Source: Selaginella moellendorffii (taxonomy: Eukaryota > Streptophyta > Lycopodiopsida > Selaginellales > Selaginellaceae). Taken from it: a DNA stretch of 54,587 nt. Positions 22,121 to 32,399 of this stretch are shown here, in pieces. The stretch lies in assembly GCF_000143415.4 (NCBI RefSeq), contig NW_003314386.1, forward strand, positions 375,783 through 430,369. The letters are read 5' to 3'. The translations under genes and the position numbers were made by a program. Within the stretch, counting starts at the first letter, position 1. Each line of letters begins with the position of its first letter. The notes beneath the pieces were generated by a model. It was given only the letters and a program-made list of their open reading frames with translations, made no database searches and was not told the DNA's origin.

Positions 22121-22159
22121 GGATTCGATAGCTCAAGAATTCTGAGAGTCGATCAAGGG

Positions 22160-22670
22160 TCAAAAACATCAAGTTAAACTAGAAACAGATCCTCACCATC
22201 TTCGTCTCCTGTTTTTGTCGACTCTTTCTTCGCTAGCGGAGAAAAAATAAATTGAAGAACGTGGTTTTCTTAATGCTCTAATCAGGAGGTGTTTAGGAAA
22301 ATTTATAAATTATTAAAAAAATTAATTTAAATGAATGCCACCCAAAAGATATACTAATGCTATTCCTTTTTGGTTTGCTTAAGCAAACACTGAGTGGATA
22401 TACCTACAATATTCTTGAATATTCTAGGATATTCTACCAGCTAAAGGTTGTTATTCATTTCGATTAATTTTGTATTTATAATTTATAAGCATGTTTATAA
22501 TTTATAAACTTTCTGAAACCTTTTCTTATATATTATTTTTATTTATTAATCTTGTTTACAAACATACTTATAATTATAATCTTTATTTGATCAATTGAAT
22601 TAATAAGTAATAATAACACTACTATTTAACAAACTAAATGTTGCTACATGCAACCTGTAGCAATTAAGCG
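22160..22670. other. AT-rich spacer
   Basis: No gene seen. AT-rich, with many TTTATAATTTATAA-like words at 22460-22600. Confidence 0.5.
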
Positions 22671-22689
22671 CTGCCGGAATAAAGACTTG

Positions 22690-22850
22690 CCACCCTTTGT
22701 GAATTTGCCCCCAGCGCAATTGTCCGGATTTCTTCGTCCAAATGCACATCCTCATCAGCCAGGAGAGTGCCGCGATGCTGAAATTTGCAAGGGGAATGGA
22801 AGGTGCTCGTCCAAAGATAAAGAAGCCGATCACACCGATCCTCTACCCAG
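22690..22850 (-). repeat. Dispersed block U, copy 2
   Basis: Reverse complement of the block at 17757-17905. On the minus strand it follows directly on the AXS relic. Confidence 0.6.
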
Positions 22851-22989
22851 CGATCAAGGGCTGGAGTGCGCACGATTAACTTTGACCCGGTCCTCGGTCT
22901 CGGTTTTGCTCGAGAGCGTCTTTTGACTGACTGACTGCTTGTGGAGCCATCAAGAACTCATAAATCTCTCCCTCCATACTTAGGATCGA

Positions 22990-23790
22990 AAGAGAAGAGT
23001 TACCATTCCCGGTTCGAGTTGATCAATCTCGCTTGCGACCCTGGAAACGACGACGCACTCGATGGAAAAGAATATTGCTTCTTTCCAGGAAGAACTGGGT
23101 CTCATTGGATCAGAGCAGATGAGCTCCATTTATGGAGCTCGTCCTCTTCGGTCCCTTCTCTGTTTTACACGACCACAGCCAGGAATATCCAACTGCGCTC
23201 ACTTTTGTTCGCTCTTCTTCTTCTCTTTGCGATGACAAAGCCAAAACTTGCTCCTAGGCGGTGGGGAGGGGGACTTGGACATTAGTTGCTTCACCGTGCT
23301 GGTAAGTCAGCGTCGATTCCAAACACAAAAAAGAGAGCTTTCTTTTTGGTGCAAACATCTCTCGTTGATCAGCTGCTTTGCACACCGCTGCTTCTCAATC
23401 ACACTCGTCCTCCATAACCACGTCCTGTCACCCCGATACAAGAAAGGTGAAGTTAGACGAAGAGAAACTAAAGACATGTCTTCCTGTCCTCGGGCAAACT
23501 TTCCATGCCTAGAAAAATTGTTGTTGTCCAAGCAATATCTCTCAGTCACTGAAGTTCTCAAAAGGAAATCTCTTCTCTAAAAGAAAAAACCACAGACTTA
23601 CCACTGGCAATGCGTCAATAGAGACTGTAGAGCGGCCGGGTGTTATAGTTTGCCGGCGTGCAAATTGCCGCTAGTCTGGCCATACACCGTGAAAAATCTC
23701 TAGCTACATTCCAATGCAAATCCCATCTATGGCGACTTACCAGGTCGGCGTCCTCGAGCCGCGAATCGTGATCCTTTGGACAGGCAATCG
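22990..23790 (-). pseudogene. AXS relic, whole-gene derivative with internal deletions
   Basis: Minus-strand copy of the AXS gene (parent 51557-53383) in the parental order. The end of exon 1 with its donor is near 23790-23745. Intron 1 and the start of exon 2 run to about 23628 (CGGCAATTTGCACGCCGGC). Decayed exon 3 is near 23540-23455 (GATATTGCTTGGACAACAACA, TTGCCCGAGGACAG). Intron 3 and exon 4 pieces lie at 23440-23330 (GATTGAGAAGCAGCGG, GCAAAGCAGCTGATCA). Sequence like the AXS 3' flank (parent 53480-53880) lies at 23250-22990. Exons 5-9 are missing. Frames are broken throughout. Confidence 0.82.
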
Positions 23791-23848
23791 AATATTCTTG
23801 CTACTTGAAACCAGAGTTTTAGGGTTTTACGCCTGGGAACTTAGAAGC

Positions 23849-24271
23849 ATGGCGCTATGGAAGATCGCGGGAGGTAGTTGGAAGTCTTTTGCTTTGCGAG
23901 TTGCTGGTGTTGCTGGTGTTGCTGGCGCTGGAGTTGCCATGTACTACGGGGCTCCTAAGCTCGCATCATGTGTGGGAGAGAGCGTGATCTTGGGAAGCCA
24001 GGTGATCGGCCAGACAATGAACAAGGCTGGAGAGAGCATGGAGCGGATCTTTCAAGCTGGAGCAAGCTCTGTGGAGAAAGTGGTGCGCGTCGGGGCCGAA
24101 GCGGTCAGTGATGGGGTCAAGGAAAGCTCCAAATCCGGCTCGGAAGCAGTGAAAGAGGCCGCGACCACTCTCGGATCGTCTTTGGAGAATGCTGCCTCCA
24201 ACGTAGGCCTTGGACTCGCTGTGGCCGGACTCTTCATCGGAGCTGGGCTCGTCTTTGGGGGAAAGAAATGA
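23849..24271 (+). CDS. Small helical protein with hydrophobic ends, unknown function
   Basis: 140 aa from the ATG at 23849 (MALWKIAGGSWKSFALRVAG). The open frame continues upstream to 23714, but that part is antisense AXS relic, so the later ATG is preferred. Hydrophobic Gly/Ala/Val segment at about residues 18-36 (VAGVAGVAGAGVAMYYGAP) and a second near the C-terminus (GLGLAVAGLFIGAGLVFGG). Between them is an Ala/Ser/Glu-rich amphipathic region with a loose 11-residue rhythm (QAGASSVEKVV, RVGAEAVSDGV, EAVKEAATTLG). This could be a membrane-associated or LEA-like/apolipoprotein-like helix protein. I do not recognise a family. Its 3' end is the first unit of a tandem repeat. Confidence 0.6.
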   Translation: MALWKIAGGSWKSFALRVAGVAGVAGAGVAMYYGAPKLASCVGESVILGSQVIGQTMNKAGESMERIFQAGASSVEKVVRVGAEAVSDGVKESSKSGSEAVKEAATTLGSSLENAASNVGLGLAVAGLFIGAGLVFGGKK

Positions 24272-24425
24272 TCGTGCCTTTCCCTTCCTCTTCTCTTTGT
24301 TTCTCTTCATCGGAGCTTTTGGGGAAAGGAATGATCGTGTCTTTCCCCTCCCTTTGTTTCCCTTCGTCGGATCTTTGGGGGATAGAAGTGCTCGTGCCTT
24401 TCCCCTCCTCCTCCTCTTTCTCTAA
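24222..24425 (+). repeat. Three tandem ~65-bp units including a stop codon region
   Basis: The motif CTTCATCGGAGCT...TTTGGGGGAAAGAAATGATCGTGCCTTTCCC recurs at about 24232, 24307 and 24365 with drift. The first unit codes for the last residues of the protein above; the next two lie downstream of its stop. Confidence 0.75.
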
Positions 24426-24859
24426 AGCTCAAAGCTTGGAGCTTTCCTGCCTTCTCCTCTCAATGCCCTGAGAACGAGATTCCTCGAGCTCTTGTTCGTT
24501 CTCATGTAATTTTGCTAGAGCATCAAACGAATCGAAGTTTTTGGTATGAAATTGGTCTTGTCTTGTAAAGTTGTATGGAGACGATTACTTGTGTCTTAAG
24601 ATTACTGGATCACACAGATAAACGACTGGCAGGTTTGAATTTGCTCAGCCAGAGAACGGAAGTCGTGAAAAGTTTTCGAATTCCCGATTTTCCATGCTAG
24701 TTTCTCTCAACCTGGGGGAACGAAGTTAGAAATGAACGACCAAAGCTTCGGTACCTCTCCGAGCTCGTTTTGTTTCTCTGTAACGCCCGACTTCCACGCT
24801 ATAGACAATAGCCCCAACCCAAAGAAAATATACAAAGGAAAAATGAAACATACATACCA

Positions 24860-25350
24860 GTGGCAAACCTGTTAGCAAAAGAATGGAAGTACCTGAGCAA
24901 ACACCAAAGAAAGCTTAGAACACTTACCAAAGACTCGTCTCCAATCTACCAAAGCAGCAACCATTAGACCTCGCTGACAATTATCATAGAAAAACTTCTA
25001 CGTAAAAGGAAAGCTCAAAGCTTACCAAGAGCTCCGCAGCTACAATTTCCTCCAGTCATGATGAGCCGAAACTGTCGTAGCAATGTTTTCCCCCAGACAA
25101 CACGAACAACGCTGGAAGAACCATCCGCCGCTGCTTTAGTCTCGTAAAACTCCTGCGAATGATTGAAGAATCATTTTACCTTGGAGAAGAGGCGGGTAAA
25201 ACTCCATCAAAACGAGCATCCCTCAAAGATATCACGAGATAGAAACTTTGCTGCTTAGAAGCCGCGTCCCAAAGCTCGTAAAGCTTGTTCATGTCCCCTC
25301 GCTTGATCTCCTTGCTGCTCGTCAGCGCCATGAGAGCGATCCAGACACGC
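24860..25350 (-). pseudogene. Composite PPR-MATE relic, inverted copy
   Basis: Reverse complement of the composite at 19855-20390. On the minus strand it starts with a PPR tail (ALMALTSSKEIKRGDMNKLY), switches at about 25225 to MATE exon 3 (ATGCTCGTTTTGATGGAG), then the exon 1 end (GTTTTACGAG... CGACAGTTTCGG), then a donor at about 25025. It is better preserved than the plus-strand copy. Confidence 0.75.
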
Positions 25351-26140
25351 TGCCAGCACTCCTCGATCTTTCTGGAAGAGCAACGAACACCCCGGCATTG
25401 GGCTTGCCCTCCATCGCTGCTGCGCTTTGACCGTACTGAGCAATAGCCGCGATAATCGAACATGTCCCGCGCGGGCATTCGATCGAAGAGCTTAAGCGCC
25501 ACAGCAACATCCGCGATCTGGGCATATGCAGGATGATCACGCTCCAGGCAACAAGATCGCGCTCCTGCATGGAATTCTTCCACAACTACGATGGTGGCTT
25601 ACGCATGAAATCTCAAGCTGTGAGTAGCCCGAGAGGTCTTCAATTCCATCCTGTTCGGGCATTCGATCGAAGACTTTCACTGCGTCATGCAAATGCCCTG
25701 CTTGGGTAAATGCTGCTAGCATCGCATTCCCCACCACGCTGTTTCTCTCGGGCATTATGCCAAACAGATGCTTCGCCTCCTCAATCCTGTTTTGGTCAGC
25801 ACACCATCACAGACCATGCGACGATGTTCTTCGCGGGCCTTGAATCGAAGAGTTGCTTTGCCAGGAATAGATTCCCTGCTCGGGCATAGCACTGGTACAG
25901 TTGCCAAGCACACGGCATTCCACTCTGGCATTCGATTTAATAGATTTCTCGCTTCGATCACTGCGACCACCTTTGTCTCTTTCAAGCCTCGAAAAGGACC
26001 GCACAACCTGATGCTCATGAAGAATTCTAAAAAAGGAAGTTTCGAGAGATTGAATGATCACACTCGAAGGAAATGGCAATTTGAGAAAAAGAGCATATTC
26101 CTTTTTTTTTCTTTCCTTGGGCGGAGAAAGAGAAGGCGTC
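25350..26140 (-). pseudogene. PPR gene relic (-), 3' part
   Basis: Broken frames with repeated PPR ends: NSVVGNAMLAAFTQAGHLHD then AVKVFDRMPEQDG, ALKLFDRMPARDM, EARNLLNRMPEWNAV and SAMPEQGIYSW. Repeats of the WNAMI...G....A..LFD.MP type belong to the PLS/RNA-editing class. Frame changes and stops occur between units. The segment 25850-26110 is related to 46445-46690 and 47470-47730. Confidence 0.75.
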
Positions 26141-27575
26141 AGACGAGGCGAATGATCGAATCAGTTTCACACTGGCTGCATCATCATTAGGTTGCTTGGC
26201 TAGAGCTGCAATCGATATGACAAACAATGGAGCAGTGAGTGATCATGACTAGGCTCCTCATGACAAGCTCTCTTGACGAGAATTCAGAAGGTGGCGAAAG
26301 TGGGAGCTCTAGGAGAAGGCACTCGATTGGTGCAATAGCTACTGAGTGAGAGTTCTCTTGGACGTTTTCAGGAGAGAACGCACTGGGAGATCTCGCTGAA
26401 GATTTTCTCTGCTCGAGAGAGATTTGTGAGAGCCCCACGATCATGGAGTTCCAGGAAATCGCAGTGTGGCACGGCATTGAATCTAACAGGTGCTGCGCTC
26501 GTTCCAGATCCCCCTGCTGCATGTAGATCACGAGGATCAATTTGCAGGACACCACGTCTCGCTCGGGCATTGAATCGAACAGCCGCTGGGCTTTGTTGTG
26601 ATTGCCGCTCAGCAAGAACGCCGAGATCATCAAGTTCCGCAACACGAGATCCCGCTGCTTCATCTAGCGACTGAAGATGGTCTTGGCCTTGTCTGGATCA
26701 TGTTTCAGAGTGCAGTGCTCACCAGAGGAGTGGAATCGATGATAGCTTGTGCTCGATCGACATTGCCAAGCTCGCTGTGAGCGGAAGATCAGAGAACTCA
26801 CAGACACGATATCGCCTCCTTGATCGATCCATTGTGAGAAAATCTCGCAATGAGAGTGTTCCACAACACTTAATTCTTCTCTATCATCGTGTCGAAGATC
26901 TGTCTTTCTGTTTCCAGATGCCTGGCTTAGGCATTCGCGTGAACCATAGCAGTCTAGGTAACTACATTCTATCTGAGAATGTTTCCGAAAACATTATCGG
27001 CATCTATCAAACTATCGCTTTAAGAGTACGCCTATAACATTTTGGGCCAAGAGATCACATCTCTCTCGTCCATGGTATCAAAGAGAAGCTTCAATACTTA
27101 AACATACCCGTTCTGGGTATATGGTGTAAGCATCGCGTTCTAGGGATTAGGAGCGATCGAAAACCAATAGTGATTTAAACTTTTATGAATGAATGAGACG
27201 AGACTCTCCACGAATTTCTTAAGGTTCGTATGAGAAGAACCTCCGGGAGAAGCAGCCTTCAATCTCCTGCCTTGCTCTCCCTCCATGATCGCCCTCACTT
27301 CTCTTCCACCTCTTCTCTCGGCGCAAATCCATCCTTCCCTCCAGATCTCGAGAATTATATTCCCACGCCCTCGCCTTCCAGCACCAGCTTGGTTCGTGAT
27401 TTGCTCGAACATAGAAGGCCACCCCAGCATTGGCACTCCACACGGCAACGGCTCTCGAGCATGGAGTTCCATCCCCCTGTTGATGCGTGCTGCATGATCT
27501 CTAGCTGCGGCTCCAAGCTCACGAACAATCCTCTAGAAACCTTTGTAGAACTCCTAGAGCAGAGTTGTTGGTCAT
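26140..27575 (-). pseudogene. PPR gene relic (-), left arm of the inverted repeat
   Basis: On the minus strand: a Met-rich start around 27470 (MELHAREPLPCG...), EEKVRAIMEGEQGRRLKAA, then PPR units QRDLVLRNLMISAFLLSGNH then NKAQRLFDSMPERDVVSC, KLILVIYMQQGDLERAQHLL, AISWNSMIVGLSQISLEQRK, then a non-PPR tail (SPENVQENSHSVAIAPIECL). It matches 30200-31485 in inverse orientation. Stops and frame shifts make function unlikely. Confidence 0.75.
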
Positions 27576-27579
27576 CCTG

Positions 27580-29640
27580 ATACGATGCTACGCAGCTGAT
27601 GGGAAGTTGGATCAAGCCCAGAGAATGTTTCATCGAATGCCCGAGAAGACTGTAGTGGCATGGACTGTGATGGTTACCGCATTTACCCAGAAAGGAATTT
27701 GGATAGAAAAAAAGCGTTGTTTGGAGAGAAATCCTGTTTCTTGGGGTGCTCTAATGCAGCGCACGACCGGCTGGAAGAAGCGAAGCGTTTTTTTGATGCG
27801 ATGGAGAACCCAAAAATTCACGTCTACACTGCGATGATCACTGCGTATGCCAAAGCTGGAGAAATTGAAAATGCCGAGAGGACTCTCATGCCTGAGAAGG
27901 ACGTGGTCGCTCAAACTACAATGCTGCAAGCGTTTGCGCACAAGGTCTTGTCGAGAAGACAAGGAATATCTTTTATTTAATCCTTGATAAGGATGAAATG
28001 GCTTGGAACGCTATGATCACTGCATATGCCCAAAACGGGCAAGCATTTCGTGCAAAGCAAGTGTTTGATTCCATGCCCACAAAGAGACGAAACATCGTCA
28101 CTGGGAACTCGATGCTCTCGGCGTTTAATCTCAATGGCCATCCTCACCAAGCTCTGGAGCTGCTAAAAACCATGCAGCTCGAGAGGATCAAACCAAACGA
28201 GATAGCTTTCATGCAGCCCCATGGAGACGACGAAGAGATGCGCTGGTGGCAGATGATGGACAGTCCACAGCACCAAATCCATCATGAGAGTTCGATCGGA
28301 GGCCAAACTGGAAGAGAAACAAAAATCACAATGATTGATCCATGAAAATCTAGCAAAGAGAAAAAATCAAGAGAATTTACACGATGGCAAATGGTGGAGA
28401 GAAATCCCAATGCAATCTTGTATGCTCTGAAAGGTTTGAGGATTCAAGCCAGAAGTCTTGGTCTACACCATAGAGCTCTTTGCAAAATTGGAGCGGGGAT
28501 CTCAAAATCCCACCACACTGCCACTCTCACCCTGCATCCCACCCACTGCCATACAAGCTCCTGTGATCATCCTCCGCCCAGAGGAGTTCCACGTTCTTGC
28601 CCCAGACTCCTTTTCATGGAAAATCCTGCTCCAAGCTTACATTCACAATCGTCAGCTTCACACGTTTTTTATTCCGTGCCCGGGAAGAATGTAGTGACAT
28701 GGAATGCGATTCTTTTGGCAAATGCCCAAAACTGGCAAATGTACGTCGCAAGGCTTGGGACGTAGTTTGCATGACGCTGCCTTGTTTGCTTCTGTCACTG
28801 GATTCGCGAAAGCTGGAATGATCAGCGAGGCTAGAAACCAATTTGACAACATGTCCAAGAGAGATTCTGTGTTGTGGAATGCGTTTGAGATTTTCTCGAA
28901 GCAAAGAAGCTGTTCGACAGGATGGAAAGAGATCATCAATCCAGTTTTATGGAACTCTATGATTGTTGCACGACCCCAGTTTGGAGATCTTAATGAAGCA
29001 AGAAAGTTCTTTGCGAGGATGACGCAGAGAGCTTCCGTGTCATGGGGAACACTTACCAACTCATTTGCGCAGCATGGCTGCAGTGATATAGCAAAAGAAA
29101 CATTCGTGTTATAGCGTGGACTGCAATGCTCTGACCAGACGCCCAGTGAGGTGAAACCAATCAATTACACAATCTCTTTGATTTAATGCCTCAAAGAAAC
29201 CTTGTCTCGTGGACAGTTTTCTTAGCATGGAATGCTATGATCACTGCATATGCCGAAACAGGTATGTACGCAAGGCAAAGTGCTTGTTTGGCACTATAGA
29301 AGTTCTAAAAGAATTGCATGGTCGGAGCGTAGGGGCAAAATGGACACTTAGGACGACGCTTGGACATTGTTTAGATGCTGTTTACAGCAAACATCATGAC
29401 CAGGAACGTTCTTGTCATGTAGTTTGCCCAGAATCTGTATCCATTCAGCTCTTTAAAGTCTTGAATCTGGAAGGATTCAAGAGTTTCATGGGCCTTTTGA
29501 TCGCTTGCTGCCACCTTGGGCTGGTAATCCCTGCTAGAGACTCCTTGGCTCCAATGGTTTCTGAATACAATCTAAGTCCCGAGCAAGATCACTTGCTTGA
29601 TTGGTGTTGCAAGAGCTGGGCTCTTGGATGATGCGAAGGA
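27580..29640 (+). pseudogene. PPR gene relic (+), centre
   Basis: Plus-strand PPR units spread over at least five frames: LDQAQRMFHRMPEKTVVAWT, EAKRFFDAMENPKIHVYTAM then ITAYAKAGEIENAER, MAWNAMITAYAQNGQAFRAK then QVFDSMP, TGNSMLSAFNLNGHPHQALE, GKNVVTWNAILLANAQN, FAKAGMISEARNQFDNMSKR and EARKFFARMTQRASVSWGTL. Each frame ends early. The 29209-29631 frame resembles the long spacer and tail of PLS PPR proteins (LLIACCHLGL). Together they look like one decayed gene of a dozen or more repeats. Confidence 0.78.
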
Positions 29641-30199
29641 GATTGGTCCATTCACACATCCTAACTTAAATTTATATATTGCCTTAAAGTTATGGTTATT
29701 TCGCATTTAATCCTTACTTTCGTACATATAACTTACCTTAAATCAAATTTATGTTAAAAACACGTCTATTTCACACATCTTAGACAAAACGTAGAAGAAA
29801 GAACAATGTCCAGTTCAGCCCATGAGTGCTGGTATCTCAAACGATCCATCAAAACCTCCTCTTTGAAAAGTTTCTTCTTTGTTTCTTGGTCTAATCATCA
29901 TCCATTTATGGCGAGCGATGACAGTTCATACACCATGCTTTTGAGCCTTACATTTTTCAACACAGCCGATATTCACCAATGTTAGAGATGGATACACTTT
30001 AAGCTAAGAGTTTGATCTCCAGACAAGCAGCGAACTTAAAGAAGAACTGGATTGAAAAAAGGTTAGCCTGAGAACTCCCTTGTCTTCTCGAATTGCTGGC
30101 AGTCATGATGAAGATGCTTCCAAACGAGAGGGCCGAGCCACGATCACGCTCGCCTAGCCATGAGGCAGGCAAGGTTCCTTTCCTCTGGGTGATACGATC
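29641..30199. other. Spacer with a block shared with 48440-48500
   Basis: AT-rich. The stretch near 29985-30040 (GGATACACTTTAAGCTAAGAG ... CCAGACAAGCAGCGAACT) recurs at 48450-48500 just upstream of the intact MATE gene. No gene is supported. Confidence 0.5.
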
Positions 30200-31485
30200 A
30201 AACTTTGCTCTAGGAGTTCTACAAAAGTTTCTAGAGGATTGTTCGTGAGGTGGGAGCCGCAGCTAGAGATCACGCAGTACGCATCAACAGGGGGATGGAA
30301 CTCCATGCTCGAGAGCTTGGCGTGTGGAGTGCCAATGCTGGGGTGGCCATCTATGTTCGAGCAAAACCGAATGCCAAGCTGGTGCTGGAGGGAATAGCAT
30401 TCTCGAGATCTGGAGGGAAGGATGGATTTGCGCCGAGAGAAGAGGTGGAAGAGAAAGTGAGGGCGATCATGGAGGGAGAGCAAGGCAGGAAATTGAAGGC
30501 TGCTTCTCCCCGCGATGCTTACAGCATATTCCCAGAACGGGTATGCTTAAGAATTGAAGCTTCTCTTTGATACCATGGACGAGAGAGATGTGATCTCTTC
30601 GCAATGTTAGAGGTGTATGCCAAAAACGATTGTTTGATAGACGCCGATAATGTTTTTGCAAGAATGCCCAGATAGATTGTAGTTACCTGGACTGCTATGA
30701 TTAACGCAAATGCCCAAGCGGGGGATTTGCAAAAAGCGAGAGAGATCTTCGCAGAGAAGAATCTAGTGTCGTGGAACACTCTCATTGTGGGATTTGCTCA
30801 CAATGGATCGATCGAGGAGGAGATATTGTGTCTGTGAGTTCTCTGATCTTCCGCTCACAGCGAGCTTAGCAATGTCGATCGAGCGCAAGCTATCTTCAAT
30901 TTCACTCCTCTGGTGAGCACCGCGCTCTGAAACACAATCCTGGTGGACAAGGCCAAGACCATCTTCGGTTGCTAGATGAAGCGGCGGGATCTCATGTCAC
31001 GGAAGTCAGTGATCTCATTGTTCTCGCCGACTGGCAATCACGATGAAGCCCAGCAGCTGTTCGATTCAATGCCCGAGCGAGATGTGGTGTCCTGCAAATT
31101 GATTCTCGTGATCTACATGCAGCAGGGGGATCTTGAACAAGTGCAGCACCTGTTCAATTCAATACTGCACCACGATGTGATCTCCTGGAACGCCATGAGC
31201 ACAGGGCTCTCGCAAATCTCTCCCGGGTGGAGAAACTCTTTGGCAAGATCCCCCAGCGTGTTCTCTCCTGAGAACGTCCAAGAGAGCTCTCACCCAGTAG
31301 TTGTTGCAATCAAGTGCCTTCTCCTCGAGCTCCCACTTTCGCCACCTTCTGAATTCTTGTCGGGAGAGTTTGTCACGAGGAGCCTGGTCACAATCACTCA
31401 CTGCTCCATTGTCATAGCTCTAGCCAAACCTAATGATGATGTGGCCAGTGTGAGACTAATTTGATCATCTGCCTCATCTGAAACA
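30200..31485 (+). pseudogene. PPR gene relic (+), right arm of the inverted repeat
   Basis: Mirror copy of 26140-27575. MELHARELGVWSANAGVAIY, EEKVRAIMEGEQGRKLKAAS, then a PPR unit with an in-frame TAG near 30673 (FARMPR*IVVTWTAMINANA), QKAREIFAEKNLVSWNTLIV, then EAQQLFDSMPERDVVSCKLI and the tail SPENVQESSHPVVVAIKCLL. Clearly not functional. Confidence 0.78.
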
Positions 31486-32060
31486 CTGAAGTATTGCAAG
31501 ATCATGAGTGAAAAATACTTATGTGTTGTTGTGACTATGCTGCCATATCCATATGCCATAGCCAATATTGGATTAGTGATTGATAAGTTCTGCTATGGCT
31601 AAAACCCTAGAACAATAACAGAACAAGATTGCATTGTGAAATGATCGAGATAGAGATCGAGACAGACCCTAAAACTAGGAACAAAACGATTGTTTCCATC
31701 TCCACCTTTGGCTTTAGATCGTCATGCTCCTGAGGAGGAGGAGGAGACGGAGATGGAGCCATAGGCAAAGGTGGAGGTAGAGTGGAAGTCTATTGCCACA
31801 ATTTGTGTGTGGCTATGCATCATTCTTTAAAATGTCTGAATCTTAATTGTTCTAATTTAGGCAATTGTTATGTTCCTAATTTTCAATTGTTTCACGATGC
31901 AACTTGGTTTTGTTATTGTTCTAGGGTTTTGGCCATGGCAGAGCTTGATCAATCACTAATCTAACATCGGCCAAGGCTATCAATATAGCAGTGTAGTCAC
32001 AACAACATGTAAGTCTTTCTCACTTGTGATCTCGCAATATTTCAGTGTTTCAAACGATGA
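31481..32060. repeat. ~580-bp palindromic (foldback) element
   Basis: The left arm 31481-31695 and right arm 31856-32060 are reverse complements for about 200 bp (TGAAACACTGAAGTATTGC against CAGTGTTTCA, with GTTGTTGTGACTA and AAAACCCTAGAACAATAACA on both). The middle (31700-31855) is also partly self-complementary around CCACCTTTGGC / GCAAAGGTGG. It could be a MITE/foldback transposon or the centre of an inverted duplication. Related sequence lies at 45930-46260. Confidence 0.8.
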
Positions 32061-32064
32061 ATCA

Positions 32065-32205
32065 GTCTCACAGTAGCTGTATCAAGAATTCATAAGGTGG
32101 TGAAAGTGGGAGCTCAAGGAAAAGGCACTCAATCAGTGCAACAGCTACTGGGTGAGAGCTCTCTTGAACGTTCTCAGGAGAGAACATGCTAGGGGATCTT
32201 GCCAA
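32065..32205 (-). pseudogene. Third copy of the PPR tail
   Basis: On the minus strand it reads RGLARSPSMFSPENVQESSH then PVAVALIECLFLELPLSPP, the same tail as at 26280-26400 (-) and 31240-31360 (+). It directly adjoins the palindrome, so PPR tails flank the palindrome in opposite orientation. Confidence 0.75.
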
Positions 32206-32219
32206 ACCTCTCCTCATGC

Positions 32220-32395
32220 CTGGAAGAACCAGTTTTGGATGAGAACATCTGATGCAGCAAGATATGGAACCATATTCATCATCTTGTTGACAAAATCGAA
32301 CTACGTGCTGCATGCTGTTGTTCTCGACAAGCTCTCGCAACTCTGCTTCAAACTTTGGCTGCCCGACCCAGTCACTTCCCACGATAACAGCAAAA
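32220..32395 (-). pseudogene. GT4 glycosyltransferase relic, inverted piece
   Basis: The minus strand reads GSDWVGQPKFEAELRELVEN then NSMQHVVRF, a one-base frame change, and (V)NKMMNMVPYLAASDVLIQNW. That is the region just before the donor-site motif in plant GT4 proteins (usually ...VHFVNKT...VAPYLAA.DVLVQNSQG). The next part of the same protein follows at once, but on the other strand. Confidence 0.7.
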
Positions 32396-32399
32396 ATTC

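Larger units (their letters stand above)
26140..31485. repeat. Large inverted repeat, arms ~1.3-1.4 kb, spacer ~2.6 kb
   Basis: Arms 26140-27575 and 30200-31485 are reverse complements with moderate divergence. For example TCTAGAGGATTGTTCGTGAG occurs at 30230-30249 and, inverted, at 27519-27538. The spacer carries another PPR relic. Confidence 0.8.

Noticed and set aside
21539-22177. Plus-strand 212-aa frame antisense to alpha-crystallin copy 2
   Set aside because: It is the complement of a GC-rich coding region, repeated in all copies only because the genes are duplicated; the minus strand has the signal peptide and domains.
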